A program made the translations under genes and the position numbers. A stretch of 64,000 nt of DNA from Modicisalibacter ilicicola DSM 19980 (GTDB lineage: Bacteria; Pseudomonadota; Gammaproteobacteria; Pseudomonadales; Halomonadaceae): contig NZ_FQUJ01000006.1 of NCBI RefSeq assembly GCF_900128925.1, positions 221,043-285,042 on the forward strand, written 5' to 3'. The notes under the pieces are model-generated. The model saw only the letters and a list, made by a program, of their open reading frames with translations. It was not told the origin of the DNA and ran no database searches. This document shows, piece by piece, positions 43,458 to 53,336 of the stretch. Position 1 is the stretch's first letter; the number at the start of each line of letters is the position of its first letter.

Positions 43458-43475
43458 TTGACGTTTACGTTAACG
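43458..43475. promoter_or_regulatory. LiuR-like operator between thiolase and acyl-CoA synthetase genes
   Basis: TTGACGTTTACGTTAACG resembles the known binding motif of LiuR (MerR family regulator of branched-chain amino acid and fatty acid degradation), whose core is TTGAC-like followed by TTNACGTNAA. It lies 20 bases before the acyl-CoA synthetase start, where it could also cover the promoter. No liuR gene is in the window. Confidence 0.55.
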
Positions 43476-43494
43476 AAAAACAGGGGGGCGAACA

Positions 43495-45156
43495 ATGACA
43501 ACAGCGCTTCAGGATTATACGGCCTATCTGGATGGCTTCTCGCTCGATCAGGTGGTGGCCAGACTGGATGATCATCGCGATGGACGACTGAACGCCTTCG
43601 ATGCCTGCTGCGCCCGTCATCTTCGCGAGGGCAATGGTGAGCGCACCGCCCTGGTGCACGAGGACACCCAAGGCCAGGTGACCTCCCTCAGCTACGCTGA
43701 TCTGGAGGCAGCCAGTGCGCGTCTTGCGGGATGGTTCCAGGCGGCGGGGTTGGGGGAGGGCGACCGGATCGCCTGCATGCTGCCGCGCACCCCCGAGTTG
43801 ATGATCGCCGTGCTGGCAACCTGGCGTATCGGTGCCGTCTATCAGCCGCTGTTCACCGCCTTCGGTCCGGATGCCGTGGATTTTCGGCTGGCCCGCGCCG
43901 ACACCCGGCTGGTGATCACCGATCGTCCCAACCGCCACAAGTTCGACGATCTGAGCCAGTGCCCGCCGGTGCTGTGCGTCGGGGGCGCCGATCGGAAGCA
44001 TACGGAAGATCTCGATTGGAAGGCCGCCAGCGCCCATCCGGCGATCGAGACGCAACCGCCGCGTCTCGACCCTCGGGCACCCTTCCTGCAGATGTTCACT
44101 TCCGGCACCGTGGGCAAGCCCAAGGGGGTGGCCGTGCCACTCTCCGCGCTGCCGGCCTTCGCGCTCTACATGGAACTGGCCATCGACCTGCGGGTGGAGG
44201 ACCGTTTCTGGAACATGGCCGATCCGGGCTGGGCCTACGGGCTCTACTACGCCATCACCGGCCCGCTGCTGCTCGGTGCCACCACGCACTTCTGCGAGGC
44301 GGCCTTCGATGCCCAGGGCGCCCTGAATTTCATGATCAAGCATGGCATTACCAACTTCGCCGCGGCGCCTACCGCCTACCGGCTGATGAAGGCCTCGGGC
44401 CTGTTCGACGAGGCGTCGGAACAACTCTCGCTACGGGTTGCGAGTTCCGCCGGCGAACCGCTGAATACCGAAGTGGTGAGCTGGGTCGAGCGCGCGCTGG
44501 GCTGCCGGGTCATGGATCACTACGGTCAGACCGAAACCGGCATGACCTGCTGCAATCATCATGCCCTGGAGCATCCGAAGCCGGTCGGCGGCATGGGCAT
44601 GCCGTTGCCCGGTTATCGTCTGGCGGTGCTCGACGCCGAGTACAACGAGCTCCCGGTCGGCGAACCCGGCGTGCTGGGCGTGGACATCGCCGCCTCGCCG
44701 GCTCACTTCTTCCCCGGCTACACCTGGCAGGAGAAGGAGCCCTTCGCCGAAGGCTACTACCTGACCGGCGACGTGGTCGTGCGCGAGGCCGACGGCACCT
44801 TCTGCTTTGCCGGGCGCAACGATGACATCATCACCACCGCCGGTTACCGGGTCGGCCCCACCGACGTGGAGAACACCGTGATGACCCATCCCGCCGTGGC
44901 GGAATCGGCGGCGGTGGGCAAACCGGATTCGATACGCGGCGAGGTGATCAAGTCCTACGTGGTATTGCGAAATGGTTTCGAACCCAGCGAGGCCCTGGCC
45001 GACGAGATTCGCCAGCGGGTACGCGAGCGCCTTTCGTCCCATGCCTACCCTCGCGAGATCGAGTTCGTCGAGACCCTGCCCAAGACCCCCAGCGGCAAGA
45101 TCCAGCGCTTCAAGCTGCGCGCTCAAGCCGCCGACGACAATAGGGAGACAACCTGA
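43495..45156 (+). CDS. AMP-forming acyl-CoA synthetase
   Basis: This 553-residue enzyme activates an organic acid to its CoA ester. It shows the adenylate-forming signature FTSGTVGKPKGVAVPL near residue 201, YGQTETGMTC near 343, the adenylate loop YYLTGDVVV near 420 and GRNDDIITTAGYRVGPTDVE near 440, and the C-terminal Lys in TPSGKIQRF. The sequence is closer to medium-chain or acetate/propionate-type synthetases than to FadD; the exact acid is unknown. Its TGA overlaps the start of the SDR gene. A LiuR-like site lies directly upstream, consistent with branched-chain or short-chain acyl catabolism. Confidence 0.92.
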   Translation: MTTALQDYTAYLDGFSLDQVVARLDDHRDGRLNAFDACCARHLREGNGERTALVHEDTQGQVTSLSYADLEAASARLAGWFQAAGLGEGDRIACMLPRTPELMIAVLATWRIGAVYQPLFTAFGPDAVDFRLARADTRLVITDRPNRHKFDDLSQCPPVLCVGGADRKHTEDLDWKAASAHPAIETQPPRLDPRAPFLQMFTSGTVGKPKGVAVPLSALPAFALYMELAIDLRVEDRFWNMADPGWAYGLYYAITGPLLLGATTHFCEAAFDAQGALNFMIKHGITNFAAAPTAYRLMKASGLFDEASEQLSLRVASSAGEPLNTEVVSWVERALGCRVMDHYGQTETGMTCCNHHALEHPKPVGGMGMPLPGYRLAVLDAEYNELPVGEPGVLGVDIAASPAHFFPGYTWQEKEPFAEGYYLTGDVVVREADGTFCFAGRNDDIITTAGYRVGPTDVENTVMTHPAVAESAAVGKPDSIRGEVIKSYVVLRNGFEPSEALADEIRQRVRERLSSHAYPREIEFVETLPKTPSGKIQRFKLRAQAADDNRETT

Positions 45157-45917
45157 TGCAAGTGCAAGACCATAACTTCCTGATCACCGGTGCCGCCTCT
45201 GGTCTTGGAGCCGCCACCGCCGAGCGCCTGGTCGCCGGTGGCGCCAGGGTCGTGCTGTGCGATCTGAGTGACGCCGTCGAGGCCATCGCTTCCCGACTGG
45301 GAGAGTCGGCGATCGCCTGTCAGGGGGACATCACGAGCGCCGACGACATACAGGTCGCCGTGGATCGCGCCGTGTCCCTCGGTGGGCTGCATGGCGTGGT
45401 GCATTGTGCCGGGGTGGTCAGCGTGGCCAAGCTGCTGGACCGGGAGGGCAATCCCGCCGATCTCGAGGCGTTTGCCAAGACCGTCAACATCAACCTGGTG
45501 GGTACCTTCAACGTGCTGCGTTTGGCTGCCGCGGCGATGGCCGGGAATCCGCCGGAGGGCGAGGACGGCGAGCGGGGCATCATCATCGATACCGCCTCCA
45601 TCGCGGCCTTCGACGGCCAGGTGGGCCAAGCCGCCTATAGCGCCTCCAAGGCTGGCGTGGCAGGCATGACGCTGCCGTTGGCACGGGAGTTGTCTCGCCA
45701 AGGGATTCGGGTGATGACCATCGCCCCCGGGGTGTTCGAGACGCCGATGATGAGCGGTATCCCCGAGGATGCGGTGTCTGCGCTCTCCGCGGCGGTGCCG
45801 TTTCCCAAGCGACTCGGCAAGGCTGCGGAGTTCGCCGCACTGGCCGAGCAGATCGTGACCAACACCATGCTCAACGGCGAGGTGATTCGCCTGGACGGGG
45901 GGATTCGCATGCAGTAG
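45156..45917 (+). CDS. SDR family 3-hydroxyacyl-CoA dehydrogenase-like protein
   Basis: This 253-residue short-chain dehydrogenase has the NAD motif TGAASGLG (11-18), the NHAG-like HCAGVV, and the catalytic Tyr161 and Lys165 in YSASKAG. It resembles type 2 3-hydroxyacyl-CoA dehydrogenases (HSD17B10 group) involved in isoleucine and fatty acid breakdown. The aspartate after the second strand (LCDLSD) suggests NAD over NADP. It is coupled to the acyl-CoA synthetase gene by TGATG. Confidence 0.88.
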   Translation: MQVQDHNFLITGAASGLGAATAERLVAGGARVVLCDLSDAVEAIASRLGESAIACQGDITSADDIQVAVDRAVSLGGLHGVVHCAGVVSVAKLLDREGNPADLEAFAKTVNINLVGTFNVLRLAAAAMAGNPPEGEDGERGIIIDTASIAAFDGQVGQAAYSASKAGVAGMTLPLARELSRQGIRVMTIAPGVFETPMMSGIPEDAVSALSAAVPFPKRLGKAAEFAALAEQIVTNTMLNGEVIRLDGGIRMQ

Positions 45918-45979
45918 GGCGGGCATGGCTCGGGAGAGGCGAGGCAGTTTTTTACGCCAAGCCAGATTAAAACGAACGC

Positions 45980-46008
45980 TTGACTTGATGGGCTTGCTGG
46001 CATAGTTT
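45980..46008 (+). promoter_or_regulatory. Sigma70-type promoter for the acyl-CoA dehydrogenase gene
   Basis: TTGACT (45980-45985), a 17-bp spacer and TAGTTT (46003-46008) form a promoter whose start point, near 46015, falls inside the PsrA-type palindrome. Binding there would block initiation. Confidence 0.6.
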
Positions 46009-46023
46009 CAAACGCACGTTTGA
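46008..46023. promoter_or_regulatory. PsrA-type operator at the acyl-CoA dehydrogenase promoter
   Basis: TCAAAC, a 4-base spacer GCAC and GTTTGA form an inverted repeat that contains an exact match to the known PsrA consensus (G/C)AAAC-N4-GTTT(G/C). It overlaps the -10 edge and the likely transcription start. Repression by PsrA relieved by long-chain fatty acids or acyl-CoA is the natural reading. No psrA gene is in the window. Confidence 0.7.
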
Positions 46024-46066
46024 TAGCGGCGTCTGCCGCCTTGCCCATCATTCAGGAGTGTTCAAC

Positions 46067-47878
46067 ATGCCCGATTATCAGGCCCCGTTGCGTGATCTGC
46101 GTTTCGTCATGGACGAGATGCTGGATTACCCCAGTCACTATGCCCGTATCGGCAAGGGCGACGATGCCTCGCCGGACATCGTCGGCGCCATTCTCGAGGA
46201 GGGCGGGCGCTTCGCCCGCGAGGTGCTGCTGCCCCTCAATCGCAGTGGCGATCACGAGGGCTGCCACCTGGAAGGGGGCGAGGTCAGAACACCCAAGGGC
46301 TTCAAGCAGGCCTATGCGCACTACGTCGAAGGTGGCTGGCCGGGTCTCTCTTCCGATCCCGACCATGGGGGACAGGGCTTGCCGGCGTCCCTGGGCATGG
46401 CGCTTTCGGAAATGATCTGCTCGAGCAACCTGGCCTGGGGCATGTATCCCGGCCTGTCCCACGGCGCGGCGGATGCGTTGCATCAACATGGCAGCGACGA
46501 GCAGAAAGCGACCTACCTCACGAAGCTGGTCGAGGGTATCTGGACCGGCACCATGTGCCTCACCGAGCCTCACTGCGGCACCGATCTGGGGCTGATCAAG
46601 ACCCGCGCGACTCCTGATGGCGAAGGGGCCTATCGAATCACCGGTACCAAGATATTCATCTCCGCCGGCGAACATGACCTGGCCGAGAATATCGTGCACC
46701 TGGTACTGGCCAAGCTGCCGGATGCGCCGGAAGGCTCGAAGGGCATCTCGTTGTTTGTCGTGCCCAAGTTCCTGCCGGATGCCGAAGGCAACCCCGGCGA
46801 GCGCAATGGCGTTACCTGTGGCTCCCTGGAGCACAAGATGGGCATCCATGCCAACGCCACCTGCGTGATGAACTTCGATGAGGCTACCGGTTTCCTGGTG
46901 GGAGCACCCAACAAGGGGCTTGCCTGCATGTTCACGATGATGAACGTGGCCCGGATCGGTGTCGGGGTTCAGGGGCTGGGGCTGATGGAAGCCAGCTTCC
47001 AGAATTCGCTGGCCTACGCCCGGGATCGCCTGCAGATGCGTGCCCTGTCGGGCCCCAGGGCCCCGGACAAGCCGGCCGACCCGATCATCGTCCACCCGGA
47101 TGTGCGGCGCATGCTGCTGACCCAGAAGGCGCTGGCCGAGGGCGGGCGCATGCTGGTCATGTATGCGGCGCAACTGGTGGATATCACCGAACACGGAAGC
47201 GACGCCGCCGAGCGCGAGCGCGCCGAAACGCTGTTGAGCCTGCTGACGCCCATCGTCAAGGCTTTCCTCACCGAGCTGGGGTTCGAAGCCACCAACGAAG
47301 GCATGCAGATCTTCGGTGGGCACGGGTTCGTCCAGGAGTGGGGGATGGAGCAGTTCGTGCGCGACGCACGCATCACCCGACTCTACGAGGGCACGACCGG
47401 GATCCAGGCGCTGGACCTGCTCGGTCGCAAGGTGCTGATGAGCCAGGGCGAAACGCTCAAGATGTTCACCAAGGAGATCCATAAGTTCTGCCAGGCTGAG
47501 GCCGATAACGCCGAACTCAAGGCGTTCATCGAGCCGCTGGCCAGACTCAACGGCGAATGGGGTGAACTGACCATGGCAATAGGCATGAAGGCCATGCAGG
47601 ATCGGGAGGAAGTCGGAGCGGCCAGCGTCGATTACCTGCTCTATTCCGGCTATGTCACCCTGGCCTACCTATGGGCGCGCGCGGCCCGTGTCTCTGCCCA
47701 GGCGCTGGCTTCGAACGATGGTGAGTCTGCTTTCTACCGGGCCAAGCTTGACACGGCCCGGTTCTACTTCCAGCGCTTGCTGCCGCGCACCCGTGGCCAC
47801 GTCGAGATGATCCGTGCCGGAGGCGCTTCGCTGATGGCGCTGTCTGCCGAGGATTTCGGGCTGGGATTCGAAATATAA
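46067..47878 (+). CDS. Acyl-CoA dehydrogenase (about 600-residue family)
   Basis: This 603-residue FAD enzyme introduces the trans-2 double bond into acyl-CoA. It belongs to the longer acyl-CoA dehydrogenase type with a C-terminal extra domain, as seen in FadE-like and DmdC-like enzymes of marine bacteria. Visible motifs are CLTEPHCGTDLGLIKTRA near residue 165, FGGHGFVQEWGMEQFVRDARI near 418 and YEGTTGIQALDLLGRK near 443, with the catalytic base Glu in the latter. I chose the ATG at 46067, eight bases after CAGGAG, over the GTG three codons upstream. It has its own promoter and PsrA-type operator and ends at a strong terminator. Confidence 0.94.
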   Translation: MPDYQAPLRDLRFVMDEMLDYPSHYARIGKGDDASPDIVGAILEEGGRFAREVLLPLNRSGDHEGCHLEGGEVRTPKGFKQAYAHYVEGGWPGLSSDPDHGGQGLPASLGMALSEMICSSNLAWGMYPGLSHGAADALHQHGSDEQKATYLTKLVEGIWTGTMCLTEPHCGTDLGLIKTRATPDGEGAYRITGTKIFISAGEHDLAENIVHLVLAKLPDAPEGSKGISLFVVPKFLPDAEGNPGERNGVTCGSLEHKMGIHANATCVMNFDEATGFLVGAPNKGLACMFTMMNVARIGVGVQGLGLMEASFQNSLAYARDRLQMRALSGPRAPDKPADPIIVHPDVRRMLLTQKALAEGGRMLVMYAAQLVDITEHGSDAAERERAETLLSLLTPIVKAFLTELGFEATNEGMQIFGGHGFVQEWGMEQFVRDARITRLYEGTTGIQALDLLGRKVLMSQGETLKMFTKEIHKFCQAEADNAELKAFIEPLARLNGEWGELTMAIGMKAMQDREEVGAASVDYLLYSGYVTLAYLWARAARVSAQALASNDGESAFYRAKLDTARFYFQRLLPRTRGHVEMIRAGGASLMALSAEDFGLGFEI

Positions 47879-47901
47879 GGCCGATACGATGGCTTCTCTC
47901 G

Positions 47902-47924
47902 GGTGGGCCTTGTGCCCACCTTTT
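47902..47924 (+). terminator. Rho-independent terminator after the acyl-CoA dehydrogenase gene
   Basis: A 7-bp stem (47902-47908 with 47914-47920), a 5-base loop and a TTTT tail follow the stop by 23 bases. This closes the acyl-CoA dehydrogenase transcript. Confidence 0.85.
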
Positions 47925-48002
47925 CCATTGGTGGGTGTCACCATTTGTCGCCGGGCCATCATGCCGTCATGATAGCGACAACAGAGTGCCAGGAAAGCTG
48001 TC

Positions 48003-49085
48003 ATGGAAAACGACGAGAACGGCGAAAACCAGAAACTCCTTCCCGAACGCGATATACCGCTCAACCTTCTGGTGGCACTAGCCGCCCTGGTGGTCATCAT
48101 CGCGGGCATGCGGTTGGGTGCCGATCTACTGGTCCCATTGATTCTTTCCTTGTTCATCGCCGTCATCTGCAGCGCGCCGGTACAGTGGCTTCACCATTGC
48201 GGGTTGGGGCGCCATACGGCGATCGTGATCACCCTGCTGGTCTTCGGCCTGTTCGTGATGTTCTTGAGTGTGCTGCTCGGGGGCAGCATCGCCGCGTTCA
48301 TGCAGGCATTGCCCGACCTGCGCGAACAGCTGGTGGGCCAATATTATCTGGTGATAGGCTGGATGCCTTCACTCGGGGGGTATCTGCAGCCGGAGAGCAT
48401 TTCCCGCTGGCTTGACCTGTCGACGCTTGGCAGTTACATGCCTCTCTTTCTCGAGAGTATTGCTACCCTGTTGTCCCAGAGCCTGCTGATCATGCTCTTG
48501 GTAGGGTTCATGCTCTTCGAAACATTGAGTTTTCGCGCGAAGTTCGCCGTGGCCCTGGAGGACCCCGCACCCAGTCTGCGCCGCTTCAACGAATTCAGTT
48601 ACAACCTGAAGCGTTACCTGGCCGTCAAGACGCTGATCAGCCTGGTCACCGGCGTCTTGATCTTCATCGCCTGCTGGGCCGTCGGCTCGGGCTTTCCCTT
48701 GCTCTTCGCGACCCTTGCGTTCCTGCTGAACTTCATTCCGAATATCGGTTCTGCCTTGGCCGCGATACCGGCGGTGCTGCTCACCTTGGTGACGCCGGAA
48801 GGCGGCGTGATCGAGGCCGGAATATTGGCGTTGGCCTATCTGATCGTCAACTTCGTCATCGGCAATCTCATCGAACCGCGCATCATGGGGCAGACTCTCG
48901 GGCTGTCGACGTTGGCAGCCTTCATGTCACTCGTGATCTGGGGCTGGATACTGGGTCCGGTCGGCATGCTGATGGCAGTGCCGTTGACCATGACGTTGAA
49001 GATCGCGCTGAACAGTCATCCAGAGACTGCTTGGTTGGCGAGGGTGATGGGCGGCAGGGTGGGGCGTCGGCGCAAAAGCGAATGA
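48003..49085 (+). CDS. AI-2E family permease-like membrane protein
   Basis: This 360-residue protein belongs to the PerM/AI-2E transporter family (DUF20). It has about eight hydrophobic segments with the typical centre LAVKTLISLVTGVLIFIACW near residue 208 and the C-terminal PNIGSALAAIPAVLL and LIEPRIMGQTLGLSTLAAF stretches. Members include sodium/proton antiporters of halophiles and TqsA, an exporter of autoinducer 2; which applies here is unknown. No operon partner is visible. Confidence 0.85.
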   Translation: MENDENGENQKLLPERDIPLNLLVALAALVVIIAGMRLGADLLVPLILSLFIAVICSAPVQWLHHCGLGRHTAIVITLLVFGLFVMFLSVLLGGSIAAFMQALPDLREQLVGQYYLVIGWMPSLGGYLQPESISRWLDLSTLGSYMPLFLESIATLLSQSLLIMLLVGFMLFETLSFRAKFAVALEDPAPSLRRFNEFSYNLKRYLAVKTLISLVTGVLIFIACWAVGSGFPLLFATLAFLLNFIPNIGSALAAIPAVLLTLVTPEGGVIEAGILALAYLIVNFVIGNLIEPRIMGQTLGLSTLAAFMSLVIWGWILGPVGMLMAVPLTMTLKIALNSHPETAWLARVMGGRVGRRRKSE

Positions 49086-49134
49086 CAAGGAGCAGTGACT
49101 TGGCGCCATCGGTTTTTACAGGCCTCAAACAGTG

Positions 49135-49161
49135 CCGCCCTGCGTGCATCACGCAGGGCGG
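49135..49161. terminator. Convergent hairpin between the permease gene and trxA
   Basis: An 11-bp perfect stem (49135-49145 with 49151-49161) with the loop GCATC lies between the permease gene and the end of the minus-strand thioredoxin gene. T-tracts are weak on both strands, but the position fits a shared terminator. Confidence 0.65.
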
Positions 49162-49184
49162 TCGAGGTCATGCAGAATGCTCAA

Positions 49185-49508
49185 TCAGGCATTTTGATCG
49201 ATGAACTGGGTCAGTTGGGACTTTGACTGGGCGCCCACCAGTGACGCCACCTTGGCCCCCGACTTAAAGAGCATGACCGTGGGTACCCCTCGCACCCCAT
49301 GCTCAGCGGCAATTTCAGGGGCATCGTCGACGTTGATGCTCACGACCTTGAGATTGTCGCCTTTCTCGTCGGCAACTTCGTCGACCACGGGCGCCATCAT
49401 CTTGCAAGGCCCACACCAGGGCGCCCAGAACTTCAGCAGTACCGCCGTGTCGGCATTGAGTACTTCCTGCTCGAAGTTGGCGGCGGTGACATCGATACTG
49501 TTAGCCAT
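49185..49508 (-). CDS. trxA: Thioredoxin
   Basis: This 107-residue thioredoxin reduces disulfides in the cytoplasm. The active site is WCGPC (Cys32 and Cys35), and the conserved cis-proline lies in GVRGVPTVMLF. The length is that of E. coli TrxA. The start is the ATG at 49508 (MANSIDVTAANF) with GGAG upstream; longer frames are not supported. Confidence 0.95.
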   Translation of the reverse strand: MANSIDVTAANFEQEVLNADTAVLLKFWAPWCGPCKMMAPVVDEVADEKGDNLKVVSINVDDAPEIAAEHGVRGVPTVMLFKSGAKVASLVGAQSKSQLTQFIDQNA

Positions 49509-49692
49509 GAAGATCTCCAAATTGCTGGCGCTGCGTTTAGCGTGATGGGCAGATGGTAGCGTCCGTCTCTCTTGCTGGCAAATGAGCTTCAGCATGTCGA
49601 TCGATAGGTATGGCCTATTAGAAAGTGTCGATGCGACGGGCCTTGCTCGCGTCGTGCCTGCCGGCTATGATGCCTCATATGCGATAAGGTAA

Positions 49693-50745
<1,053 letters not shown>

Positions 50746-50754
50746 CTTGCTGGG

Positions 50755-51375
50755 CTAGTGCTGAAGATGTAGCCCGCATTCGCGCGTTTCTTCGACCTTG
50801 GTGGGGTCGTAATAGTCGAAGTTGTTCGGCAGGTCCTGTTCCTGCAGGTACCGGTACAGGTCCCGCGAGTTCCAGTGCAGCAACGGGGCGATCTTGAGTA
50901 GCCCGTCGGCATTGATCGATACCGGCTGCATCCGGGCGCGCTGGGTGGTGTCCTCGGCGCGCAGGGCGGTGAACCACACCTGGGGAGCCATCTCGCGCAG
51001 AGCGCGCTGGAAGGGTTCCAGCTTCACTTCCTCGGTGAAGGCCGCGTGTCGGGGGTCGTCGATCGGCGGTGCGGCACCTTCCAGTGCTTCGCGATGGGCA
51101 CGGGTGCGACGCGGGTGGTAGATGTGGAGGTTCAGCGCAAGACGCCGGGTGAGCTCGTCGGCGAAGCGGTAGGTGGCTTTGGTGTTATAGCCTGAATCCA
51201 TCCATACAATGGGGATGTCTGGTCTTGCCCGGGTGACCATATGCAGGATCACGGCTTCGAAGGGACGGAAGTTGGTGGTGCAGATGGCGCGTTTGTCGAG
51301 GCTCACTGCCCAGCGGATGAGTCCTTCAGGATCCTCGCTGAATTGCAGGTTGATGGCGTCTATGTCGAGATTCAT
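50755..51375 (-). CDS. cysH: Phosphoadenylylsulfate (PAPS/APS) reductase
   Basis: This enzyme reduces activated sulfate to sulfite with thioredoxin. The 206-residue protein has the PP-loop-like core (CTTNFRPFEAVILHM, with FRPFE in place of the usual SFG pattern), IVWMDSGYNT and the C-terminal catalytic Cys200 in ECGLH. It lacks the CC-pair typical of iron-sulfur APS reductases, so PAPS is the probable substrate. It is shorter than E. coli CysH (244). It is near cysB and trxA, both related in function. Confidence 0.9.
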   Translation of the reverse strand: MNLDIDAINLQFSEDPEGLIRWAVSLDKRAICTTNFRPFEAVILHMVTRARPDIPIVWMDSGYNTKATYRFADELTRRLALNLHIYHPRRTRAHREALEGAAPPIDDPRHAAFTEEVKLEPFQRALREMAPQVWFTALRAEDTTQRARMQPVSINADGLLKIAPLLHWNSRDLYRYLQEQDLPNNFDYYDPTKVEETRECGLHLQH

Positions 51376-51475
51376 ACGACACTCCTGAAGATTGCTGCAC
51401 GGCGTTGCCGAGATCGGAATGGCAATACCCTAGCAAAGGGGGATGCCATCGCCCCAATATTCTTTGGTTCGGTGC

Positions 51476-52264
51476 TTATATGCCCAGTCGGCGCGTGGCG
51501 GTCAGGGGGGTGATCCGGGGAGGCTCGTTCTCCGGCCATTCGACATGCGCCTCGATGGCGTAGACTTCTCGCAGGCGTGCCGGGGTGAGAACGTCACCCG
51601 GCGAGCCGCAGGCGACCCCGTGTCCCTCCTTGAGCACCCACAGGTGTGCGGCGAAGCGCGCCGCCAGGCTGAGGTCGTGAATCGCCATGACCACGATCGT
51701 CGAAGTCTCTTGCGCCCGGCGGGACAGCCAATCCAGCACCTGCAGCTGGTGATGCAGGTCGAGTGCGCTGGTGGGCTCATCGAGCAGCAGTGCTCGGGGT
51801 TCGCGCACCATCGCCTGGGCAAGCGCCACCCGTTGGCGTTCTCCTCCCGACAAGGTGGCCAGCGGGCGCTCGGCCATTTCCTCGAGTTCCAGGGCGCGCA
51901 GCATGTCGCGCACCCGATAAAGCCCCTGTCGGCCGCTTTCCTTTCGCCGGGTCCGCCGGGCCAGAAGAATTGCCTCGAACACGTTGAGGGCCGAACTCGA
52001 ACCAAGCTGCTGGGGCAGGTAGTAGAGGTGCTCGGCACGGGGGGCGAGAGCGGAGTTGCCCAGCGCCTGGCCATCGAGGGTAATCCTGCTGCCGGCGGCC
52101 ACGTGCTCCAGTCCGGCGATACCCTTGAGCAGTGTCGACTTGCCGGCTCCATTCGGTCCGATCAACGCCGTGATTTCACCGGGCCTTGCCACCAGGCCAT
52201 CGATATTCTCGAGGATCAGCCTGCCGCCCATGAGACAGCTCAGATGATTGACGGTCAGACTCAT
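51476..52264 (-). CDS. FecE/BtuD-like ABC transporter ATPase
   Basis: This 262-residue ATPase pairs with a FecCD permease. Walker A is LIGPNGAGKSTLLKGI near 35, the signature LSGGERQRVALAQAM near 138 and Walker [17 protein letters not shown] near 158. It would power uptake of a siderophore, haem or cobalamin. The gene starts two bases before the permease stop, within a pabB-permease-ATPase run. No binding-protein gene is next to it. Confidence 0.9.
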   Translation of the reverse strand: MSLTVNHLSCLMGGRLILENIDGLVARPGEITALIGPNGAGKSTLLKGIAGLEHVAAGSRITLDGQALGNSALAPRAEHLYYLPQQLGSSSALNVFEAILLARRTRRKESGRQGLYRVRDMLRALELEEMAERPLATLSGGERQRVALAQAMVREPRALLLDEPTSALDLHHQLQVLDWLSRRAQETSTIVVMAIHDLSLAARFAAHLWVLKEGHGVACGSPGDVLTPARLREVYAIEAHVEWPENEPPRITPLTATRRLGI

Positions 52265-52265
52265 G

Positions 52266-53336
52266 TCACCAGAGCTCCTTGCGACTCCTGAGTATCAACG
52301 AGACGAAAAAGGGCAGGCCGATCAGGGCGGTGACGATGCCTACCGGAAAGAGAATGCCGGGTATCAGCGTCTTCGAGAGGATCGAGGTCAACGACATGAT
52401 CAGGGCGCCGCACAGGGCCGCCATGGGCAGGAAGATGCGCTGATCCTCGCCCACCAGCAGCCGCGCGATGTGAGGGCCGACCAGGCCGACGAAGCCGATG
52501 GTGCCGGCGAAGGCCACCGCGGTCGCGGCCAGCAGCGAGCAGCATAGCAGCACGGTCATGCGCAGTCGGCCGACGTCGATCCCCATGGCTCGGGCGTGCA
52601 GGTCGCCAAGGCGCAGCGCGGTCAGTCGCCAGCGGGCTTGCAAGAAGATGGTCGTGCAGAGCGCCACGCTCAGCAGGAGCAGGCCGACCTTGCCCCAGCT
52701 GGCCTTGGCCAGGCTGCCCAAGGACCAGAAGACAAGCTGCTGCAGTGCTTCCGAGGATGCCAGATACTGCATCAGCCCGAGCAGGGCATTGAAGAAGAAC
52801 ATGATGGCGATCCCCATCAGCACCATGGTTTGCACGCTCACGCCGCGCAGGCGGCTGATGCCCCAGATGCTCAACGTGGCAAGCATGGCCAGCACGAAGG
52901 CATTGCCGGTGACCAGCAGCGTACCGGCCAGAGGCACCAGGCCCCAGCCGAGCACGATCGCCAGGGCCGCGCCGAAGCTAGCCGCCGACGAAATGCCCAG
53001 GGTAAAAGGGTCGGCCAATGGATTGTCGAGGATGGTCTGCATCTCGGCACCGGCCAGGGCGAGGGCACCGCCGACCAAGACAGCCATCGACGCCACCGGC
53101 AGGCGTATTTCCCACACCACGACTGCAAGCACGTCCGTGGCCTGCCCAGGGGAGAGCAACGCGCTGAAGACCTCGCCAAGCGAATAGCGTCCCGGCCCGA
53201 TGGCGACATCGGCAAGAAAGGTGAGCAGCACGAGCGCCGTCATGCCCGCAAGCAGCAGAAGATGCCACCGTCGCCGTGCCAGGTAGCGATCGATGCTGTC
53301 GACGCGGTGCGTCGTGCCGGGGGTCACTGAAGTCAC
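52266..53336 (-). CDS. FecCD family ABC transporter permease
   Basis: This 356-residue permease has about ten membrane segments and the FecCD hallmarks: GGALALAGAEMQTILDNPLADPFTLG near residue 91, GAALAIVLGWGL, LGSLAKASWGKVGLLLL near 210 and GFVGLVGPHIARLLVGEDQR near 283. Such permeases import iron-siderophores, haem or vitamin B12. The substrate-binding protein is missing locally and may be encoded elsewhere. Its 5' end overlaps pabB by four bases. Confidence 0.9.
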   Translation of the reverse strand: MTSVTPGTTHRVDSIDRYLARRRWHLLLLAGMTALVLLTFLADVAIGPGRYSLGEVFSALLSPGQATDVLAVVVWEIRLPVASMAVLVGGALALAGAEMQTILDNPLADPFTLGISSAASFGAALAIVLGWGLVPLAGTLLVTGNAFVLAMLATLSIWGISRLRGVSVQTMVLMGIAIMFFFNALLGLMQYLASSEALQQLVFWSLGSLAKASWGKVGLLLLSVALCTTIFLQARWRLTALRLGDLHARAMGIDVGRLRMTVLLCCSLLAATAVAFAGTIGFVGLVGPHIARLLVGEDQRIFLPMAALCGALIMSLTSILSKTLIPGILFPVGIVTALIGLPFFVSLILRSRKELW

